Positions 12,801 through 26,610 of a stretch of 64,000 nucleotides of DNA are shown here, piece by piece. Made by a program: the position numbers and the translations under genes. Location of the stretch: positions 434,001 through 498,000 of the forward strand of contig SEMN01000262.1 of the NCBI GenBank assembly GCA_005408345.1. The letters run 5' to 3'. Every line of letters starts with the position of its first letter. Position 1 is the first letter of the stretch. This DNA comes from Macquaria australasica. Its lineage: Eukaryota; Chordata; Actinopteri; Centrarchiformes; Percichthyidae. The notes beneath the pieces were generated by a model. It saw only the letters and a program-made list of their open reading frames with translations, was not told the origin of the DNA and searched no databases.

Positions 12801-15800
12801 TTCAGGCGGAAGTGTAAATTCGTATAAAAAATAATCCACATTTTAATTGCCGTCAAAGATGGGCTCCATTTCAGTCTTAAGGGCCTGACTGCGTATTTTC
12901 TCATCCGTCAACAAATTACGCATGACAAGTAAAACCTTGAACTTTTAAAAACACGACAATGCTAATATGTTGCACGAGCGGTACAACAGTCATTTATTTA
13001 ACCAAAAAGGACATAAAGCAACAAACAAAGGCAAGGGAGGTAATAATTAATGATATACCTGAGCATTTAGGTTTACGCACAGCAGAATTGGATAACGAAC
13101 GACTTGTAATTGAACAAGTGTTAGTATGTATGTCTGGGAGGAGTGTCTCTAATGTAGGAAACCTCCCTTGACAAACACCATTTAGCTGAAAAATGTCTGT
13201 ATGATTATGCACAGGGTGCCTAGGGAGAAAAAAAGAATGAATTAATAAAACTATTAGCACACGTTGGAGTAGATGATGGAGATGCACTCTCCTTAGCCAC
13301 CTGTAAGCGCTTGGAGAAGGGGGCAACCCTGGGCAGAGCAATTCTGCCAGCAGGGTTAAGAACAGCCTGACAGATTTGTTTTATAGTGCCATTAATATGA
13401 TTCCACTAAATGCATTCTGCGCCTTCTCATGCAGATCCCCTGGCCAGCAGAATCCAGCACCTAATAATAAAGCACTCAGCGATTAAAAGTGTGAATAAAA
13501 TAACTTAAAGCTGAGCAAGCATGGCAGCTCCCACCACCCACACTCTCCCAGGAGAGGGAGAAGGGATCGTAGCAGGAACAAAGGGACAAAGACACCCTCT
13601 ATAAGAGTTTCTACCATCCTGTAAATTGATTAATAGAGGAGGGGGTGGCCCAGTCTACCAACCCAAACTACTGACTGGCAGACGTACCACCAGACTGCAA
13701 GGCTGCCAAATGCTCTCCTTATACACTACAGCAGACAACGGACTATAAATATGGGCGTCACATCAGTATAACACACATAATACTGTTGATGAGCCAAATT
13801 AATGTAATGTCACAGCACATGGGGTCACACAATATCATTACTGTTGCTGTAAAAAACAGCCTTTCCCATATTTTTTTAACGTGGTAGATTTTAAAAAATA
13901 CCCTTATTTTTAAGACTATGTACCATCCAAAAACACGGAAGATTTAATCGTGGCTGTATCTTCACTACTCTCTTCAGTTGCACTCCACTTGGAAAGCTAA
14001 ACAAAGCGAGAAGAGCTCCAGTCAGCATTATGAGGGTCAGTCATGGGGGCTGTGGACAGATGCCAGATTACGTGAACATATACTGAAAGACTGACTACAG
14101 GCTGTAGGGTTTGTGTATGTATGTGTGTGTGTGTTGTATCTGTGTGTGTATGCATGTTTTTTTGTGTATGCAAGACGGAAAAATGACCAAATCTGTGCGT
14201 GTGACTATGTGCAAGTAATGGGAAACAAAAATTAGGAAAATAAATTGAAATGATTATTATTTTTAAAAATAAATAGGAGCCTCTACAAAACCTTTATTAG
14301 TTTTCACTCTGATAGAGATGTTCTTTTTCAGGGTGAAATCAAGGGCAGTAAAATTAATCTGCATTACTTCCTCAATTAAAATACAAAAAAAAAAAAGAGA
14401 TTAATAATGAATCAAAGGCACAAGTAGCAGCTCGGCTCACGCAGGTCCTTCTTTTTTTCAGCCGGGCTGAAACAGAGTCTGGCTGAGGGCTTAAGTTGGG
14501 GACAGGAGCGGCAGGCTTTAAAGTAGCTGTAAACGCAGAGCAATGAGACATGTAATTTGTGTTGAGCTTGGGCCAGTGTGGGGACAGGCTTTCAGGGGGT
14601 GTCGGAGGCAGAGGAAGCACAGATAAGATTTTTCTTCGGGGCAGGTAGAGTGTGTGGGCAGCTATGGTGCTCTGAGCTAACGCTGAATAAATATTTCACA
14701 TATGCTCAGCTCAAGTCTTATCGACTGGGGAGAGAGAGAGAGACAGAGGAAGAGGGGGTGAAAAGAGAGAGAGAGGATACATTCGAGTGAGAGCAATAAA
14801 ATGGGGAATCTCGTCCCTCTTCAGCATGGCGAAATCAGAACAGTTCTTAAGTGTGATGCAATTTACAATTCAATTTTTAAATCAAATACGGATATAGTAA
14901 CATAGATATTTATTGTACTTAAGTTACTCAAGTTAAGTGGTTTTCCACTTTGTTTACAATTATTACTATTATTTTGCTTTATGATAGCTTAATTAAAAAA
15001 AGCAACAAAATAACACATTTTAGTAATAAACCCATAGCAAAATATAAGCATAAACAATTATATTCCTTGGGTAAATTCAAAAATAAAAATAAACCATAAA
15101 ATGGTATTATACAGTCTAATTTCAGTTAATTCAGTGTTCACTCATTTTTCTAATTTGTAAACAAAAGGTTAGCCGTAGCAAAATGATAAGCAAATGCCAC
15201 AGCTTGTAAGGACTCCTGCACAGTACAGTGCAATAGTGATAGCAGCTCTTTATCAAAGCACTGAGGAAGAGCAGCCGTGCGAGGCAAAAGCATTAGCATT
15301 TTCTCACAGGGCCAGCTCTGGCTGTTGTCTCCCCGACTGTCTGACACATGCCAGGGCCAGAGTAGCACCAGTATGAGGCTGGAGCGGGGCAGTCAGCGGG
15401 GGCCCCGTGGTGCCTGTCAGTGGTGGCTACACTGACCCCGCACTCCGGCACTGGCCACTAGTGTTTAATCCGTGTCGGGAGCGTTAACACTGAGCGACCT
15501 CCTGGGTGACAGATCTGCCATGCGAGCCTTTTCCCCTGAGGAGGTGGGGAGGGAGTGGCATGGACTCTCTCTCCCTGTCAGCTCAGCTCACACGCACGTT
15601 AACGCGCCGGGGCCAAGACCGGCCCCGGAACAGCCACGCACAAGGGCGGACAGGTCGCCGCCTCAGCTGCCTGGGGAGAGGTGTCCTCTGTGACTAGGAA
15701 GGTGGCAAGTATGTTAAAGGCAGTCATTATGATATGGCACACACAATGGGGTTAAACACAGAGCATACTTCATCTAAGCTGAAAACATGCATAATATAAA

Positions 15801-18800
15801 ACAACTAAGTACAACAGATGCACAGATAAAACCTTGCCTCCTCAGGAGTCAAAACGTTTATCCACTGCAGTCAGCTATAATAAATGTGAAGACACTTTTG
15901 TACTTAATAGTTAACTTCATGCTGTTTAATAATGCTGAATAATAATGATGAATTTGGTTAGTTTAAATGGGATCAAATGTGTTCTCAAAACTGAAATCCA
16001 TGTTCTAAAACATATAAAAATGGGAACAATTTCACAGCTCTAATGATGCGAATATTTGCAGAGAAAGCTTATTAATCCCGCTAATAAGGGGACATGTTTC
16101 AAGGTTACACACTGCATTCAGCCAACCTCAAGAGCTATCAACTGACACATAGCCATTCAGGGCAGCTAAATAATAATACTGTGTTAAATCAGGAGGCACT
16201 GCTGAGCAGTTTGCAAGTAGTCATAGCCCATCATTTAATAATTAATAGATCTCAGACTCAACACCATGAATACACACATCGCCATCACTGCCATCATTTT
16301 TTTTCCTACTAGACACATTCCCACTGCACAGTCTGTGAGAACTCCCACAGCCATGGAGAGGGAGAGTGTAACCCCCATGAGGCTGAAGAAACCCACTCCT
16401 CGAAGACCTCCAACTTTTTCCAACCGAGAGAAAACAGATGCAAAGCAGAAACAAGGAGACAATTCACAGGCGTCCTCTCGCTGTTCTCACAAAAGCTCGG
16501 CCACACTGCAATGCAGTAAACCACGAATAGGCAGATCCAAGACTCACAAAGCATCTCATTTTCAGGGACAGTGTTAACAAGAACAATTATGACAACTCTG
16601 ATTATGGCTTTGATCTCGGCCGGGCTGGTGTTCTGGTTAATGGCCCCGACTGCTGTGGATCTACACAGGTGGTCTCCCAAGACCTCTGGAGCCAGATCTG
16701 ACCCTGTCCTGCCCTCATCTAGGGAGACGATGATTCTATCAGCCCCTCAAAAAAGTGCCCGTTGCAGCTGCCAAGTGTGTTTACAGCTGCACCGCATCAA
16801 ACATTCATCAAATGCCATCTTTACAGTGTGTGATGTGAGGCAATCAGCATTTCACAGGCTGTCAAATTATGTCTAAAGCGGTTGCTACCTGGCAGTGTCA
16901 AAAAGAAAACGGTTCAAAAACTCACATAAGGTATACAGGTTTCTTTCTAGTCTAACTCCTGACAGATGAGGTACCTCATATGTTAAAATATTAATTCTAC
17001 TTAAATACTTAAAGCGGTCTAATGACAGCAAAGCTCAAAATCAGCTTTCAAGTGTAAATGATCCTCTTTCTTTTTTTAACTTTCATCCATTTCATCTAAA
17101 TCAAAATTGTTCTCAACTTTAAACTTCTGAAGCAGATTAATTTGGCTAGTTAATACATGCTCATTTAGCTGCTTTTTTTTCATTCTTTTTTTTTTTTTGT
17201 GGAAGAAACTTGCGTCTCTTGGTCTAATGCACAGAATGGAGGATTTCACTCCAAGTTGTTCCCACAAATGGCTCCTGTTGGGAAAAGTAACTGATCTCCT
17301 CAGCACCTCCATGTACATTTCCAGCAGTGCTGTAGCTCCATCTACAGGTCCTATTCTTGTGTGCAGCAAAGAACTCTGGGTGACCCCTCTGCAGTCACTG
17401 CTGATGTATAGCACATTCATCTCGCTCAGTCTTAGTGAAAAGCACATCTAACGGCCGTTATTTTATGAAGATTTTAGCTGTCACATTTTCTCTCTCTCAG
17501 AGAAAGGAACATGCTGTTGTCAAACTCTTGAAAAGCGCAGATCCTAGGCTCATTACTGTAACATAAACAAGAAGAGGGGGAAAAAAATCCAAATTTCTTG
17601 TTTGTATTTCCGTTCACTGATGAAAATGTTTATGAGGATTTGCCAGAACTTTGTTTAAACGCATGAGAAAGATTTTTTTTTTGGGGAATTGTTACATTAC
17701 CTAATTAGAGAGACTCTATTTTAAAACTGCTACACATTGGTGGGAAATCGAAGGCAACTTCAAACAGTATGGACTGCTGCTGATGAGGTTGCACAATCAA
17801 AACAAGTAACCTCCTGCACTCGCAAACAGTGACAATCCTGCAAGTATTTCCATTCCTTACAGAGTTTCCTCTCACACGATAACACTCAGCAGCAGCATAA
17901 AACCAAATAAACCATCATTCTGTAAATGCTACATTTATATGTTCCTGGATGTGCAGCTGTCTGATTGCCACTCACAAGAGAAAAGTTATCTTGATATGAA
18001 CAAAGACTTCTCCAAAAAAAGAAAAAAAAAAAGAAAAAAGAAGACAAAACTCAATATTTTTTTCCCCATTCACTTGGTTAACGTGAAACAGAGCTGTGAT
18101 CTCTCATGCAAAATTTGAATACCTTACATGCCGCACACCAACAACCACTTCATAATGCATACATGAATCTACATAAACAGGATACAAATGTAGACTGCAT
18201 GCTGTGTGGAGGTCAGAAAATTGGCCTGTGGGACTGAGTGATATAATGGCTAAGTATTCCTGGTAAAGCACTACGCGAGCGTCCCGCAGTCCCAGTAGAA
18301 ACCACAGCAGCGGTAATGCATTACAGGATGTATATGGTGTAAAAGGGTAGGACTGGTCTGCCTGCTTGATAAATAATGTATTGTAATGTATATTAAAGCT
18401 AGACCCACCACTGCAGCGTTTCCTACCGGCATACCCTGAGAAGCCCTGCGCTGCCTGCCACAGTGGAAAAGAGCAGACACTAGTGGTATAATTATGCACA
18501 TCTGAGAGGCAAGCAGAGGCCATCTGTCAATGTCTGAATCAGTTACCTTATTACTACTGCCTAAAGATATAAAGATAGGAGTGGGAGCTGCTTTCATTAA
18601 GGCACATGGTGGCATGCTGCTTTAGACAGCTCCAAACACTAACTTAATTGCAAATGATGACTTGGAGGAGGAGGAGTGGCTGTACAGTGGGTAGCCTTGG
18701 AGTGGGCAGGGGCACTAGTGGGGATAGTGGCATGGCACTAGGCTTGTAATGACAGTCAGTGAAGACCTTCTTGTTGCCCTCACTAACTGTCAGACGGTAG

Positions 18801-21800
18801 TGTAAGTTCAGAGTTTTTCCTGTTACTATCAATTACATGCAATATTTACATGTGATTTGCATGTTCCACTGTGCTTGTTACTTGTTGAGAATATAATAAA
18901 TCATTGAAAAAAAAGGGAACTTTTCACTCGTTGAACTCTCACTCTGCTGATGAGTGGGTGATGAATATACAGTGGCAGATTCACTCTGTTTGGGCAATTC
19001 TCACCGTGCACCTTCGACACTTAGCCTATTTGAAGCACACCCCGTCGCAGACAAAGGCGTACTCTGACTACTCTGCTACTGTCTGCTTTTAAAAATATCA
19101 ACCAGTGAGCTGGTGTTAGTGTCTGAAAACAGAGCAGTTGCTTCAAATAAAAGGACAAAGCAGCTACAGTCAATGTCACAAGCATTACCAATCATCACTG
19201 ACAGGGAGGAGACGACAAAAATAAGATTGGGAAGCACTACACTACAGTAACAATGATGAACATGATGAAAATAGTGAGTGTGTGAGTCTTTTTCCTTCAT
19301 TCTAAGATCTATATTTGTGTGCTGGACTCCTAAACAGCAGGTGGAGTAGAAGTGGAAATGAAAGATTAGAGTGTGGCACCACACACTCCCATCGCCTGCG
19401 GAGGATCTAATTATAGGTGGAAGAAGATGGCCCCATCCCGCTGACCTGTCACCTGTCAGCCTGCCTATCCGCCTGCTCTCCTGCCCATATCCCTGCCTCC
19501 AAGTCTCTCTCGCTATCTGCCTTCGTGGACCGCACTCTTACCGAACTGTCTTCCTCTTTCTGTGCTCCAACTTTCTTTCCCAGATAGTAGCCTGCCTCCC
19601 ACTCTATCCTTATACAATCGCCTGCATTGTTCTCTGTCTTCCTGTCTGTGTGTCTGCCTGCCTGTCTGTGTGCCTTGCTGTTCTAAAGGCTGTGATACAT
19701 TGAGCCTGGCCATTGCCTGGGGGGATTTGCACCTCAGGATCAGTGAGAAGGGCTTACAGAATACACCAGGTATGAATTGCATGTCATTCTGAGACAGAGC
19801 AGACAGAAGAAAGGCGGTGAAAGGAGAGTTCTTCACACACCCTGTCTGTGACCGCTTCCTCACCCTGACACGGCGCTGGCAGGGCTTTCATGGCAAGTGT
19901 ACACTCTTAATCATGACATTACATGTGCTGTACTGAGGGGGATTCACAGGGTGATTTAAGATTATTTAAGCTTAGGACCTTAGATCACATACCCTCATTA
20001 AAAACAGCTAAACAGAGACATTTAAACAAGGTTCAAATCTCGGAGGCAGACTGTCACTCCTCCACCCAAGGAAGCTGAGACTGTGATCCTCCTTACACCG
20101 TCCCCCGGGTTAGGAGGCTTTGCTAAGAAGTCAGATGTACAAACGCCCAAACTCCACCCCTTCAAATACACTCTAATGTCATCAGAACTGAAGGAAAGCC
20201 AAGTGGGGTTTGATTTAAAGGATAAAGCACATCCATCATACACGCATGGGATAAAAACAGAAGGCAGCCATTGTTTTTCATGGGAAAAAGACTAGCAGAG
20301 AGAGAGAATGACTAAACCAAAGATTCTCCTCAACATCTAATTCACATAAAATGAAAGAGTTAAAACTGGGCTGCAGTGAAATGGGACAAAACTTGTTCGC
20401 CCTAAGGCTTAAAGAGAGTTCATTAACGTGAGGCAATGACTTACCAGAAAGGCTATTAGACTCCGTTGCGTGCTCTCCCATTGAAAACAGCTTTTAATGT
20501 ACTGTAACGTGTACAGAACTGCTGTGCTGATTTTTCGAACCCGATATATATTCTGGGCAAGAACCTAATGGGAAATAATTGGAACAAAACACTGGTTAGT
20601 ATCATTTGATACTGGACATAATGTTTATGACTTTGCAATGAGGTTGAATCAACTTTACAATCCCTTATTTGCTACTTGTGAAGTTAGATGTTTACAGCCA
20701 ATTAAACAAATTAGTTTGACTATGTCCGATCCAAACTATGACCGTGTGTGGCTTTGTTGTGGCTTCTTTAGTAGTGGAATGTGAGGGGAACATACTGACA
20801 AGCCTTTTTGTTCCATCTGCTAAATTCTGCTAAAAACGTCAATAGAGATAACCTTTTTTGAGAACTTCAGGTTTTCCTCCATTAATTTGGCCTCCTTCGG
20901 TTGGAAGGTTCTGATACCAGCTCTGACCTGGGACAAAAAAAAAAAATTGAACACAACAGTTTAACAACTTTTTGATTTCACATTACATGATACAGAACAT
21001 TATCACCTTTCACACAAGCTTGAACATATTCAAACTGATCCTTACTTTGTTATAGATAACCTCCAGCACCAGTGTGATGGTTCCTTTTGATAAACTTCCC
21101 ATGTTTTCTTTCTTCAAGAACAGACATATCTCCTGCCCATTCTGAACCTTTTAGAGTAAAAAAAACAAATATTTTGTATATCAGATATCAATATGTAAGA
21201 CCTTTACAAACTAAATCCTGTCACAGTAGTAATATAGTGGCTGATCATAAACAAACTTACAGTCAGTAATGGAATGGCCACTTTCCCCAAAAAGTTTGGT
21301 TTGTCTCCATTTTCATCAAGGACAGTCAACTCTACCACATCATGAATGTCCTTAATTGGGCTGTAACATAAGAGTTAAGGAACATGTTATTCACGTTAAA
21401 TTATGCAACTCAGAATAAGACAGATGTCCTGTTTTTTTTTTGTTTTTTTTGTTATTTTGTTTTTTTTTCAGATGTCTTACTTACAATGTAAGGGCTTTGC
21501 TCCACTCTGGATTGAGGGTCTTGTAGACTGTGTGAGTTTGAAGTTTGCTGTTACCGAGCTCCACAACACATGAGGGGTTGCTTTTTCCTGCAAATGACGT
21601 GTCATTATTTAATGTAAAGAAAAGGCCATGACCATGAGGACAGAACTTAAAACAGAGAAGTGAACTGTTGTTACAGATTACCATTGAGGTCTGTTGCAGG
21701 AAGGTCATTTGCCTTTATAACCTTGACCTGAAGGAAGCCAACCTCACTCACACACTTGTGTGAGTTCTTCAAGCTCTGAAAAAAATTCAAATATTTAAAA

Positions 21801-24800
21801 ACACGTTATTCAAAACACGTTTTTTGAGCATGGTTAATAAATGTACCACATAAAATTCTAAACACCTGGCGTGTAATTATTATATTCATGTTATTGAAAA
21901 TGTGTCCATCAGCGCTTCATAAAATCCACGACATATTTGTATTTCTTGCTGAATCAGCTGACATTAGGATCATAAACTATAAATGACAGTTGGATGTTAT
22001 ATCAATATTTGGGGACTCTCTATTTACATAAAAATAAACTAAAAGAAAAAAGAAAAACCTACAAATTTCTGCAGTACTGTGTCTCTCTCTTCAGCCTTCT
22101 CCAAGGTAGCTGTTTCAATGTCAGAGATGGAGACACCCCAGCAGGGTCTCAGGGTGACCAGAAACACCAGTCTGCCCTTTCCTGGGTCCAGCACATGAGT
22201 GTAGAGCTGCCTCTCATTAAGTGGAAGTCTCGATAGGTCAAGCTCAAACCTGAGACACAAAAGGAAAATAGTTCCATTGAAACACATGAGGCCAACTAGC
22301 TCTGTGGAGGAGCCAATGTGAGCAAAATTAACACTAGCCACCAGGAAATACTCACATCCCCCATGATTCCTCACCCTTCCTCCCTCTCTTTGAGCACACC
22401 TCCACCTGCAGAGATTCCTGGTTATCTTCAAACTGATTGAAGTCAAACTGCTCTCTCCACTGGGGATTGGCCTGAATGCAAAGGTTCTGAGGGCAGTAAA
22501 GACACAGATTCAGTACATACAGTACCATGGAAACACACACACACACACACACACACTTTGACACAATGTCAGGTTTAATGCATTATCAGACTGAGCAGCT
22601 CCTGCATGACAGGTGGATTAAGTCTTCATTCAGTCCAACCAGAACGAGGCAGGAGAGGAGAAAGAGAGGTGTGTTGTGTGTGTGTGCGTCTCTATTTGTG
22701 TGTGCTTGTATGTGTACACCTCAGTAGCCACTCTGGGATTGTAAACACTGACAGCTTCCAATTAGAATCAGCTTTGTCCAACAAACAAACAAGCAGAGAG
22801 GAAAGCAGAGAGGTTTACAAAGAAATAACACGACAACACCAGACAAGTGCACCATAGAATCATCAGGGGGGAGGCCAACAAGTACAGGTAGATGAACAGG
22901 GCATGCTGGGTATGCAAATGAAGGCAATGAAGCCCAGCACCCGAAGCACAGGGAGAAGTGAGTGGCAGCCTTGCCCAGTCTAATGAGCTGCCTCTGCCAT
23001 GGCCCAGTGAGCCAAGGTGGAGGTGAGCCACTGACAGGCACCTGCTGAGAGAGAGAAGCAGGGAAGTAAGAGATAGGGGCTGGGAAGAAAAACTTGAAGT
23101 ATAAAGAGCAGACATTAAAAAGACAGAAGAGCATGAGAAAAGGGAGTACAGGAGAAGTGGGAAAAGAGAAAGACTTTTAAAAAAACAAGTCCAACCTTGC
23201 TCTTGTACTTCTGATCACCAAGGCGAAAGCGGACGTAAATGTCCCCATGGCCATGCTGTGGCAGGTCCTGTCCCTCCACCAAGGTGATACCAAGCACCCC
23301 AGTCCACATCTGGTTCTTTGACTGATTCTTCTGCATTTCAGCTGATCGCTGGGATGGTGTGGCCTGGTTCTGGTGCGGGACAAAGATACACACAGACAGT
23401 TAGAGTTTTTAAAAAATCACCATGTGTGTGTGGAAGCTCTGTGTGCTCCCCTCTGTTTACCTGCTCCTGCCTCAGCCTGGCACCTCATCATGTTCACAGA
23501 GTGCATAAAAGTAGGACAAAGGTTTACACTATACAGCACATCTCTGTTGGAGCACATTAGCACATCTCTACTGACAGGCAAGCCACACCATGGAGGCTCC
23601 TGGAGAGAGAGGAAGAGAGGGACGTCAGCGAGCAGCCAGATGTCCCTGGCTGTGACAGTCCCACTCATCACTGGCTCCCAGACTGAGTGTGGGGAGGCAG
23701 GACACTTGGCATACTGCACCAGAGACAGCAGGCAGCAGTGAGTAATGATGCAAACCGCACAGCTCTCTCATCAGCAAATTATGCATACATGCAGTATGTA
23801 TGGTCAGCATCAGAGTTTACTGCATGTTGGCAAATTCATCCAATTCTAATTTAACCAGCACAATAACTAATCTTTTCTACTAAAGTCAATCTACAAAACT
23901 AACATATTAAATATAAAGATATTGTGCATTCGAGTCTTTGGGAATCAAGGACAAGCCCAGCAAATAATCCACTTCTGCTGCCGTGTGTCACAGAGGGAGT
24001 GAGAGAGAGAGGCCTTGATATGTTTCCATGTTAGAGTTCCCGTGAGGCCATGCGGTGATAGGCCAGGGCTGTAAAAACAAACAGCAGAGAGGTTGTGTAG
24101 GGCTGACTGTAATTAAAGAGCAGAACCGTAATCTGCTCTAGCCTCTTTGATTGCCCAGCTCCTTCGACTGCCCCGGCGACGCTGCTTCAAACAGCCCCAA
24201 TACAACTCCCCTGCCACTCCAGCCCCTCCTCTTCACTACGGGGTCACAACCCACATTGCCACCCAATCCGGAGGGGATCAAAGCACATCTCAGGGACCTG
24301 AATTAACATGGAATACCACAGGCACAGCCCTATAAATATCAGCCCCTTCAAAAGAAGAGGAACAGAGGGAGTGGAGGAGCGATATAAAACAGACCTCAGC
24401 CAAGTCATCCCAAGTGTTTATCTTGGACACATTTCTATCTCCGCGGCCAATAAAACAATTCCACTTAACTGTAAGTGGCCCCTAAAGAGAATCTATTCCT
24501 GGTCCTAAAAGGGCTGTGCGATTGCTTCCATATGGTGGGACAGCATGGGGACAAGCACAATGAGCTCAGACCCAGGTCCATTTGGCTGGTACCTCAGCAC
24601 TGTCCATCCACAGCTGTGATATTACATTCTAACATCTGGGTTATTGCCCGCTATGCCTGGGAATTATCAGCGTTGCCGATCTTAGGCATCCCACACTGGC
24701 AACATGCCTCGAACAGCAGAGAACCCCTCCCGCTTCTCCCATCCGCCCCCCTCCTGTTTGAAACACTATCACACAGCAGAGTTTTACTTAGGCACTTGCC

Positions 24801-26577
24801 ATTCCCTGTCTCTGTGGTGGTAACACAGAGGGAGAAAACGATGTTCTGAAAGAGGGGGAGTAGAGCTGTAAGAGCTGGGTATTCAGCACTTCCAGGATAG
24901 GTGTTAAATGCAATAAGATATTGTACGTTTGTCAAAAATGAAATGGGAAAAAATGGCATTGTTACATTGTTAAATTAGCACCGTGATTTAGGCAGCAGAA
25001 CATTGCGAAGAGTCCCATCACACATTTCTGTCTCCCTTTGAGTATCTTTAACCATCTGTAGTGGATAACCTACAATGTGTATGAAAATGGCTTCATTCCT
25101 TTGTCATCTAATTTCAAATTGAGATTGTCTACTGGACCATCAAGAGACTGAACAGTGGCAGATGTAGTGACTACATAGGTGTGAATATAAACCCACTCGC
25201 TGCAGTGCGAGTCCCAAACAGCAACCCTCCTATTTCACTCTGAATCTAATTACAGCTGCAATATATTGAAAACCACTTGAGAAGAGATGGAACTTTGTTT
25301 ACAACAAAACCAAATACTGCTCTATAATACTCATAAAAGGGCTCTTTCATGACAACATATTCAGTCAATATTATTATTTTGGTTTTGATCAGAATGTAAT
25401 ATTGTACCGTCCTTTTTTCACAGCAAATGATACCACTGAAAATAATATGCATTGCAAAAAAGGTTCACTATAAAACCACAAAAGAAATAGGCTGTGCTGA
25501 AACCAAGGTTACACACAAAAGCCTGAGTCCCGAGCATACACCTCATTCTTTGTTGCACCATAGTACAGTGAGCTACTGCCCCCTAGTGCTTGAACTACTA
25601 ATAGCATTCTGGATACAATTTGGAAATCCAAGTTAAAAGGTAACTTATATAAAAAACCCATACCTTATTCTTCTTTGCTGGCCATCTCTATGGAAAAAAA
25701 AAAAGAATTATATGAATCAATACAAACAATTCAGAGAAGACTAGAGATAGACAACTGCATCAAAAAATACTTATCATATCAGAAATACTCTTACAGGACT
25801 TCTTTTGATGGTGGCATCTCTAAACATTAAGCAGACATCAACAATAATAACTCCCATGTCATCTTCTTTACTTTTTGGATCATCAAGACGCAACTCCATT
25901 TCATAGGTTCTGTGAAGAGACAGAAAGGGCATGAAGATTAAAACGTATGACCACTTATGGATATGCTTATGATAATTGATTCCCTAAAATATAATAATAT
26001 ATATATATATATATATTCCTCACTTGTAAAATTTAAGATTTTTCAGGACAATAGTGCTGGAACCCATGAACTCATCAGCAGTCCGATTTTTATCATAGAC
26101 CTGCAACAATATTACAAACATCATTAAGATTATAAAGAGAAATTGTGTGCTCCGGTATGAGACCACTCTTGTATCGTATGATAATGCACTTCTATTCAAA
26201 CAAACAATGCCTACCCGAACTTCCACGATATGCTCTCTGTCTCGAAGAGGATAGGAGAAAGACTCATTCCACCGTGGATTCAGGTTTTTATAAACCACTT
26301 TGCTTTTATAGAGCTGTTTTCCTTCAAGTTTGAACTTCACATAAGGATCACTCGTACCTAGAATTAAATATAGAAAAAGAGCATATAGGCAGGATAATGT
26401 GTGACACAAGTGGTAATTACCTTAAGTGTTAAGTTAATATACCACCTCAGTGTATGAACACTGATTCCATAGCAATCTATGGGGAAAGTGAATTATTTAA
26501 TGTAAACTATGTTTACTTTGTGTGGAATATATTGTCAATTTAAAAATGTACGCTGTGTATGAAAACACACAAATGAT

Positions 26578-26610
<33 letters not shown>

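Larger units (their letters stand above)
10515..20444 (-). other. mctp2: mctp2 intron 16 (9.9 kb, longest intron of the gene)
   Basis: Splits the coding sequence of the first membrane region between Leu871 and Ile872. It contains a TG-rich stretch (14109-14166), a GA-rich stretch (14727-14777), a GC- and CpG-rich patch (about 15370-15665) and a CTGC/TGTC-rich run (about 19615-19680). I found no extra coding exon. Confidence 0.75.

Noticed and set aside
19500..19700. CTGCCTGTCTG-rich stretch with open frames on both strands
   Set aside because: Low-complexity sequence explains the open frames; no coding evidence.
21420..21480. Acceptor-like T-rich tract ending CAG on the plus strand
   Set aside because: No exon on the plus strand follows; it lies in mctp2 intron 12, and the real exons are on the minus strand.
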